From the NCBI RefSeq assembly GCF_002192455.1, contig NZ_CP021744.1:6782501-6846500 (forward strand): DNA of 64,000 bases, given 5' to 3'. Each line of letters starts with the position of its first letter. The stretch's first letter is position 1. Below the pieces are notes generated by a model. That model ran no database searches, had not been told where the DNA came from, and was given only the letters and a program-made list of their open reading frames with translations. Made by a program: the position numbers and the translations under genes. This document shows, piece by piece, positions 59,584 to 64,000 of the stretch. This DNA comes from Streptomyces albireticuli (GTDB lineage Bacteria > Actinomycetota > Actinomycetes > Streptomycetales > Streptomycetaceae).

Positions 59584-61521
59584 ATGTCCAGTGTGGGTGT
59601 GGGGGAGCGGGTGGTGGCTGTGGTGGGCGGTGCGCGGGTGTCGGAGTGCCGGGTCTCGGGTGCGGCCGGTGTGCCGGGTCCGGCGGCCGAGGCGTCGGTC
59701 TCCGGCGGAGCCGGGGACGCCGATGCGGCGAAGGCTTCCGGTGGCTACGACTACGAGCGGTTCAGTCGTCTGACGGGGCCGGTGGAGGAGCCGCCGGAGG
59801 GTGAGTACCGGGTGAGCTACCGGCGCCTGAGGGGGCGTCAGGGGGTGCACGGAGGCGGCCCCGAAGGGAAGCTCGGCCGCCTTGCCGTGCTGCGTGTGGG
59901 GTTGTTGGTGGGGTTGGCGCCGTTGGTGTCGGTGGGTTTGTTGGTGTGGTTGTTGTGGCCGGTGCATTGGGTGGTGCGGGGTGGGTGGTGGGGGTGTGTG
60001 GATGGGTTGATGTTGGTGTCGGTGGGGTTGGTTGAGGTTTTTCGGGTGGTGAATGTGGTGTCGGTGGCGCATGCGTCGTGGGTGGCGTGTGATCCGGTGC
60101 CGGTGGTGGCGCAGCCGGGGGGTCGGGTGGCTTTTTGTACGAGTTTTGTGCCGGGGAAGGAGCCGTTGGGGATGGTGGCGGCGACGTTGGAGGGGGCGGT
60201 GGGGGTGCGGTATGAGGGGGTGGTGGATGTGTGGTTGCTGGATGAGGGTGATGATCCGGGGGCGCGGGCGTTGTGTGCGCGGTTGGGGGTGCGGCATTTT
60301 TCGCGGAAGGGGGTGGCGCGGTGGAATCGTCCGTCGGGTCGTTTTCGGGCGCGGACGAAGCATGGTAATTACAATGCGTGGTTGGATGCGCATGGTGATG
60401 GTTATGATTTTTTGGCGTGTGTGGATACGGATCATGTGCCGTTGCCGAATTTTTTGGAGCGGATGCTGGGGTATTTTCGGGATCCGGATGTGGCGTTTGT
60501 GGTGGGGCCGCAGGTGTATGGGAATTATGTGTCGCGGGTGACGAAGGGGGCGGAGAGTCAGCAGTTTTTGTTTCATGCGTTGGTGCAGCGGGCGGGGAAT
60601 CGGTACGGTGCGCCGATGTTTGTGGGGACGTCGAATTGTGTGCGGGTGGGGGTGTTGCGGCAGATCGGTGGGTTTTTTGATTCGATTACGGAGGATATGG
60701 CGACGGGGTTGGAGGTGCATCGGCGGCGGAATCCGGTGACGGGTGGGCGGTGGCGGTCGGTGTATACGCCGGATGTGTTGGCGGTGGGGGAGGGGCCGTC
60801 GTCGTGGACGGATTTCTTTTCGCAGCAGTTGCGGTGGTCGCGGGGGACGTTTGAGACGTTGTTGTGTCAGTTTGGTCGGGTGGTGTGGTCGTTGTCGCCG
60901 GGGAGGTTGTGGAATTATTTGTTGTTGGTGGCGTTTTATCCGATTGCGGGTTTGACGTGGGTGTTGGGTGGGATGTCGTGTGTGTTGTTTTTGGGGTGTG
61001 GTGCGGCGGGGGTGAGTGTGCCGTCGGAGGTGTGGTTGATGTTGTATGGGGATGCGGCGGCGTTGCAGGTGGCGTTGTATGTGGTGAATCGTCGTCATAA
61101 TGTGAGTCCGCATGAGCCGGTGGGTTCGTCGGGGGTGGCGGGGATGGTGATGTCGGCGGTGTCGGCGCCGTTGTATGCGCGGGCGTTGGGGCAGGCGTTG
61201 TTGCGGCGGCGGTCGGGTTTTGTGGTGACGCCGAAGGGGGATTCGGCGTCGCCGGATTGTGTGGGGACTTTTCGGACGCATTTGGGGTGGGCGGGTGTGT
61301 TCGGGTTGTGTTTGGTGGCGTCGGTGGTGTGGGGGCATGCGTATCCGGCGATGCGGGTGTGGGCGGTGCTGGCGTTGGTGACGGCGGTGGGGCCGGTGGG
61401 GGTTTGGTGGGCGGGGATGATGCGGCGGCGGGGGTCTGAACGGGTGGAGGCCGGTGCGGGGGTGGGAGTTCCGGTGTCTGTGGGGGAGTTGGCGGCGGTG
61501 TCGGCGGGCGAAGGGGCGTAG
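59584..61521 (+). CDS. Cellulose-synthase-like glycosyltransferase GT2 (CslA-like)
   Basis: Encodes 645 aa. Two N-terminal and several C-terminal membrane helices flank the GT2 domain: FVPGKEPLGMV, LLDEGDDPGA (D1), FLACVDTDHVPLPNF (DxD), SITEDMATGLEV (TED) and SQQLRWSRG (QxxRW), the full set of processive beta-glucan synthases. It resembles Streptomyces CslA, which makes a tip-located glucan. Codon use from about 59900 to 61430 is almost only NNG or NNT, with TTG for nearly every Leu, in sharp contrast to residues 35-105 and to all neighbours. The convergent neighbour is a GH6 endoglucanase, as in cslA loci, but no glxA is present. Confidence 0.9.
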   Translation: MSSVGVGERVVAVVGGARVSECRVSGAAGVPGPAAEASVSGGAGDADAAKASGGYDYERFSRLTGPVEEPPEGEYRVSYRRLRGRQGVHGGGPEGKLGRLAVLRVGLLVGLAPLVSVGLLVWLLWPVHWVVRGGWWGCVDGLMLVSVGLVEVFRVVNVVSVAHASWVACDPVPVVAQPGGRVAFCTSFVPGKEPLGMVAATLEGAVGVRYEGVVDVWLLDEGDDPGARALCARLGVRHFSRKGVARWNRPSGRFRARTKHGNYNAWLDAHGDGYDFLACVDTDHVPLPNFLERMLGYFRDPDVAFVVGPQVYGNYVSRVTKGAESQQFLFHALVQRAGNRYGAPMFVGTSNCVRVGVLRQIGGFFDSITEDMATGLEVHRRRNPVTGGRWRSVYTPDVLAVGEGPSSWTDFFSQQLRWSRGTFETLLCQFGRVVWSLSPGRLWNYLLLVAFYPIAGLTWVLGGMSCVLFLGCGAAGVSVPSEVWLMLYGDAAALQVALYVVNRRHNVSPHEPVGSSGVAGMVMSAVSAPLYARALGQALLRRRSGFVVTPKGDSASPDCVGTFRTHLGWAGVFGLCLVASVVWGHAYPAMRVWAVLALVTAVGPVGVWWAGMMRRRGSERVEAGAGVGVPVSVGELAAVSAGEGA

Positions 61522-61618
61522 GGAGGGGTGCCGCTGCGCGGGGCTTTTTCCCCTACCCGCCCCTTCCCGTAACCGGGGGCTCCGCCCCCGGGCCCCCTTT
61601 CCGCGCTGACGCGCGGTG

Positions 61619-61680
61619 TCCTCAAACTCCCCCAGCTACCGCTGGGGCACCTCCCAGCGGTAGCTGGGGGAGTTTGAGGA
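61619..61680. terminator. Perfect 28-bp stem-loop inside a dispersed repeat
   Basis: Arms at 61619-61646 and 61653-61680 are exact reverse complements over 28 bases (core CCAGCTACCGCTGGG) with a six-base loop. The flanks (61529-61618 and 61681-61737) form an outer pair including CTCCGCCCCCGGG and CGGGAAGGGGCGGGG matches to the repeats elsewhere. The whole block separates the convergent GT2 and GH6 genes and must be an effective bidirectional terminator. Confidence 0.85.
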
Positions 61681-61747
61681 CCGGGGTCCGGGGCGGAGCC
61701 CCGGTTCGGGAAGGGGCGGGGCGGGGAAAATCCCACCCCGCCCAGAG

Positions 61748-62926
61748 CTATTTCGCCGCCGGCCCAGGCACAGGCTTCGCCGACGGTGTCGTGTTGGCCA
61801 GCCGAAGCGCGTAGTCGGCCCACCAGCGGCCGGCCGGTGGGGCGCCCCGGCACGTGCCGTCGGACTCTCCTGGCCGTTTGATCCAGAGGAACGCGTCGAT
61901 GAGCGGGTTCCCCGTCGCCGTCGTGGGCGGTGTGCCCAGCGCGCGCCCGGGAGGGTTGCACCAGGGTTCCCCGTCGCTCGGGCCCGGTCCCTTCCCGTCG
62001 TCGTCACCGGCCGCCGGTCCGTTCAGGCCGGCCGGGGCGGCGGGCGGCCCGTCCCCCGGCTCGGCCGGCTTCGCCGCGTCCGGCGGCGCGCCGCCGCTCA
62101 GCAGCGGACCGTTCCCGTTCCGGCTGGTGTCGACGACGTAATGGGCGCCGCCCAGCAGCGCGGACAGCTCGTCACCGTAGGCGCTGGTGACGGAGTTGGT
62201 GTGGAAGTTGGAGACGTTGAGCGCGAACCCGTCGGCCCGCGCGACGCCCGCCCTGTTCAGCGCGTCGGCGAGGCGCTTCCGGTCCGGGATCCAGCCGGGG
62301 TTGCCCGCGTCGAGGTAGACCGCGGTACCCGGTCGTTCCTTGAAGATCCGCACGGCCTCGGCCAGCAGCGCCAGCCGCTGCTTGGCCGCGGCCTCGGGAA
62401 CGCAGCCGGAGGCCCACTGGGCGAGCGCGTCGGGTTCGAGGACCACCCAGGCCTGGCGCGAGCCGATGCCCGCGGCCGCGCGGGAGATCCACCGGCGGTA
62501 GTGCGCCGCGTCGGGGGCGCCGCCGGAGGAGTACTGCCCGCAGTCGCGCTGCGGGATGTTGTAGGCGACGAGGACGGGGATGCGGCCCGCGCGCTCCGCC
62601 CTGCGGGTGATCTGCTCGGCCTGTGCCTTCGGGTCGCGGTCGGTGAGCCACACGGCCGTCGACCGGTCGGAGATGCGCTGGAGCGCGGCGGCGTCCTCCT
62701 CCCGCCCCCGCTCCTGCCAGATCCGCTCCTGCCAGACGGCGGGCCCCGTCGGCTCCACCCAGAACGGGGTCGTGGCGTCGTGGTCGTCGTCCGGGGAGGT
62801 GAGGGCCCCGGCGGCCGGGCCGGGCAGGCACACCACCCCGGCGCACACCAGCGGGACGGCCCCGCGTCCAAGTGCCGTGCGGGCCCGTCCCGTGGCGGTC
62901 CGTCGGATACCGGGTCTCTTCCTCAC
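61748..62926 (-). CDS. Secreted GH6 endoglucanase/cellobiohydrolase
   Basis: Encodes 392 aa: basic N terminus and signal (VRKRPGIRRTATGRARTALG, cleavage near AAGA at about 40), then GH6. Motifs: YNIPQRDCGQYSSGG (active-site loop with a catalytic Asp downstream), VLEPDALAQWASGCVPE, AVYLDAGNPGW, NVSNFHTN, VVDTSRNGNG, NPPGRALGTPPTT and the WIKRPGESDGTC. It hydrolyses beta-1,4-glucan by inversion. GTG at 62926 with AGGAGG five bases upstream is the start. Facing a CslA-like synthase, it is likely a CslZ-type partner that trims the polymer. Confidence 0.92.
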   Translation of the reverse strand: MRKRPGIRRTATGRARTALGRGAVPLVCAGVVCLPGPAAGALTSPDDDHDATTPFWVEPTGPAVWQERIWQERGREEDAAALQRISDRSTAVWLTDRDPKAQAEQITRRAERAGRIPVLVAYNIPQRDCGQYSSGGAPDAAHYRRWISRAAAGIGSRQAWVVLEPDALAQWASGCVPEAAAKQRLALLAEAVRIFKERPGTAVYLDAGNPGWIPDRKRLADALNRAGVARADGFALNVSNFHTNSVTSAYGDELSALLGGAHYVVDTSRNGNGPLLSGGAPPDAAKPAEPGDGPPAAPAGLNGPAAGDDDGKGPGPSDGEPWCNPPGRALGTPPTTATGNPLIDAFLWIKRPGESDGTCRGAPPAGRWWADYALRLANTTPSAKPVPGPAAK

Positions 62927-63444
62927 GTGATCCTCCTGTCCTCGCCCCGGAGTTCGCTCGGGCTCCGGCCCTGTTGCTTTCAGGGTGTCAGGTGTCGGAC
63001 CGTCAGAACCTGTTGTGCTACGCCGATCGGGAAACGGTGGCCGCCGCCGTCGGCCCGCCCGCGCCGACTCCCTCGGCGAGGTCGAACGCGCCGACCGCGC
63101 ACCCACCGATCGGGACGCGTGCGGACGAGAGGGGTGCGGACCCCGTGCGTACGGATCCCTTGCGTACGGATCCCGTGCGTACGGATCTCGTGCGTACGGA
63201 TCCGACGCGTGCGGACCCGACGCCGCGTCCTCCGCGAACACCCCGCCCGCGGAGGACGCCATCCAGCCATGCTTTTGATGCGCTCCTGACAATTCATCCG
63301 TCCCGTGGGACCCTCCCTCACGCACCCTCGAATCCGCTCGCAGCCGCTCGTGTCCGCACCGCTCGTCTGCCCGGACCGCGCCCACCGCGGTCCGGCCCCC
63401 CACATCGCCGCGCGACTCCCGCGCGGCCTGGGCAGAAGGAGTAC
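62927..63444. other. Divergent intergenic region with a 15-bp tandem array
   Basis: 518 bases between the GH6 and trypsin-like genes. From about 63119 to 63222 a 15-base unit (consensus TGCGTACGGATCCCG) is repeated about six to seven times with mutations in the end copies. The minus-strand translation reads DPYAR pentapeptides, but the frame is only a spurious upstream extension of the GH6 frame. Elsewhere no gene is supported. Both genes must have promoters here. Confidence 0.7.
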
Positions 63445-64000
63445 GCGTGAGACGTCCCCGCCGTACCGCCGCCGGCATCCTCCTGGCCGCCGGCGCCACG
63501 CTCGCCGCAGGGATCCAGCCGATCACCGCCATCGCCGCCCCGGCCGGCCGGGCCGCCCCGGCCGTCGTCCACACCGCCGCGGCCTCGGCCGCCGACCACC
63601 AGAAGGTCCGTGACTTCTGGACACCGGAACGGATGCGCTCCGCCACGCCGCTCGACCCCCCGGCCGCCGCGCCGGGTGCCCGCACGGCGCCCCGGCCCCC
63701 GGGCCCCCTGTCCCTCGTCTCCACGGTCGCGCCCACCGCCCCGGCCGCGGCGCCGGGGCCGGACACCAAGGCGAACCCCCAGCCGGGCGGGGCGTGGACC
63801 GGCGGCGGTGCCGTCGTCAAGACCTCCGGCAGGGTGTTCTTCACCCTGGGGGACCGCACCGCCTCCTGCTCCGGTGACGCCGTCACCAGCCGGAACGGCA
63901 GCACCGTGATCACCGCCGGGCACTGCGTCAAGTACCAGGGCGCCTGGCACACCAACTGGACCTTCGTCCCCGCCTACCAGGACGGGCAGGCCCCGTACGG
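63445..64000 (+). CDS. Secreted trypsin-like serine protease, 5' part
   Basis: A GTG at 63445 with AAGGAG five bases upstream opens a frame that runs off the window end (at least 185 aa). A signal peptide (VRRPRRTAAGILLAAGATLAAG, AIAA cleavage near residue 31) and a Pro/Ala-rich pro-region are followed by GAVVKTSGRVFFTLGDRTASCSGDAVTS and the catalytic His in VITAGHCVKYQGAWHTNW. The remaining Asp and Ser are outside the window. The fold is that of extracellular trypsin-like peptidases of Streptomyces. Confidence 0.88.

Noticed and set aside
59557..61338. 593-codon open frame on the minus strand across the GT2 gene
   Set aside because: It encodes only Arg/His/Pro/Gln-rich low-complexity sequence. 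It is open because the sense gene rarely uses C or A at wobble positions, which removes antisense stops.
63119..63222. CRISPR-like array
   Set aside because: The repeats are 15 bp and contiguous, without unique spacers, and no cas genes are present; it is a simple tandem array.
62927..63955. Upstream extension of the GH6 frame (to 735 aa), with DPYAR repeats
   Set aside because: It has no homology, covers a tandem repeat and the trypsin-like gene on the other strand; a good ribosome site and signal peptide define the GTG at 62926.
1..64000. tRNA, rRNA, transposase or phage integrase genes
   Set aside because: None was recognised on either strand by reading, though short RNA genes could be missed without a covariance search.

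Overview
The window is very GC-rich DNA (GC-ending codons, GTG starts, Tat/Sec secreted proteins, a mycothiol-dependent formaldehyde pathway, the scattered intergenic motif around CTCAATCGCCGGACGGGC). All of this points to Streptomyces or a close relative. No rRNA, tRNA, CRISPR array, insertion sequence or phage gene was seen. About 61 genes are supported, two of them cut by the window ends.

Region 1 (1-12.7 kb) looks like a compact biosynthetic gene cluster of type II PKS/FAS flavour. A leftward operon with stop/start overlaps encodes an ACP-adenylate-forming ligase fusion, an intact ketosynthase (Cys-His-His), a shortened ketosynthase with Pro in place of the catalytic Cys (chain-length-factor-like), a free ACP and a ketoreductase. 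Facing or diverging from it are a Rieske oxygenase, a second stand-alone adenylate-forming ligase, a hotdog thioesterase, a 14-TM-type MFS exporter and a glutamine-dependent asparagine-synthase-like amidotransferase. A simple reading is: activate a starter acid, extend it on ACPs, reduce or oxidise it, amidate it and export it. The product is not known to me. A methyltransferase and an SDR with an atypical active site (13.4-15.2 kb) may mark the edge.

Region 2 (15.3-35.6 kb) is mostly housekeeping and accessory metabolism: MscR plus a metallo-beta-lactamase-fold partner, a LysR regulator, secreted proteins, a cold-shock protein, a DUF6542-like membrane protein coupled to an LCP cell-wall ligase, hemerythrin, beta-phosphoglucomutase coupled to a GH65 phosphorylase, a C-S-lyase-like aminotransferase, a selenium-binding-protein homologue, a Pat-like acetyltransferase and a three-subunit PaoABC-like molybdenum aldehyde oxidoreductase.

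Region 3 (35.6-52 kb) holds regulator/target pairs (TetR-MFS with two inverted repeats; MerR-imine reductase with a perfect 24-bp palindrome and an apparently leaderless target), an OYE reductase, a P-loop ATPase, a DUF4185 protein, HAD, AhpD, GNAT and APH-like enzymes, a SnoaL-like protein and a SUKH protein. Two arrays of imperfect tandem repeats sit between genes here.

Region 4 (51-64 kb) holds a bicovalent-flavin oxidase facing a tightly overlapped operon (small subunit, GMC oxidoreductase, VioB-like ferritin-fold protein), an L,D-transpeptidase, a monooxygenase of the ABM type, a probable secreted RelA-like (p)ppApp synthetase, and a CslA-like GT2 synthase facing a GH6 endoglucanase. Most of the GT2 gene uses codons ending almost only in G or T, unlike any neighbour. 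The window ends inside a secreted trypsin-like protease. GC-rich dispersed inverted repeats recur at four gene ends (19.8, 40.9, 53.1 and 61.6 kb).
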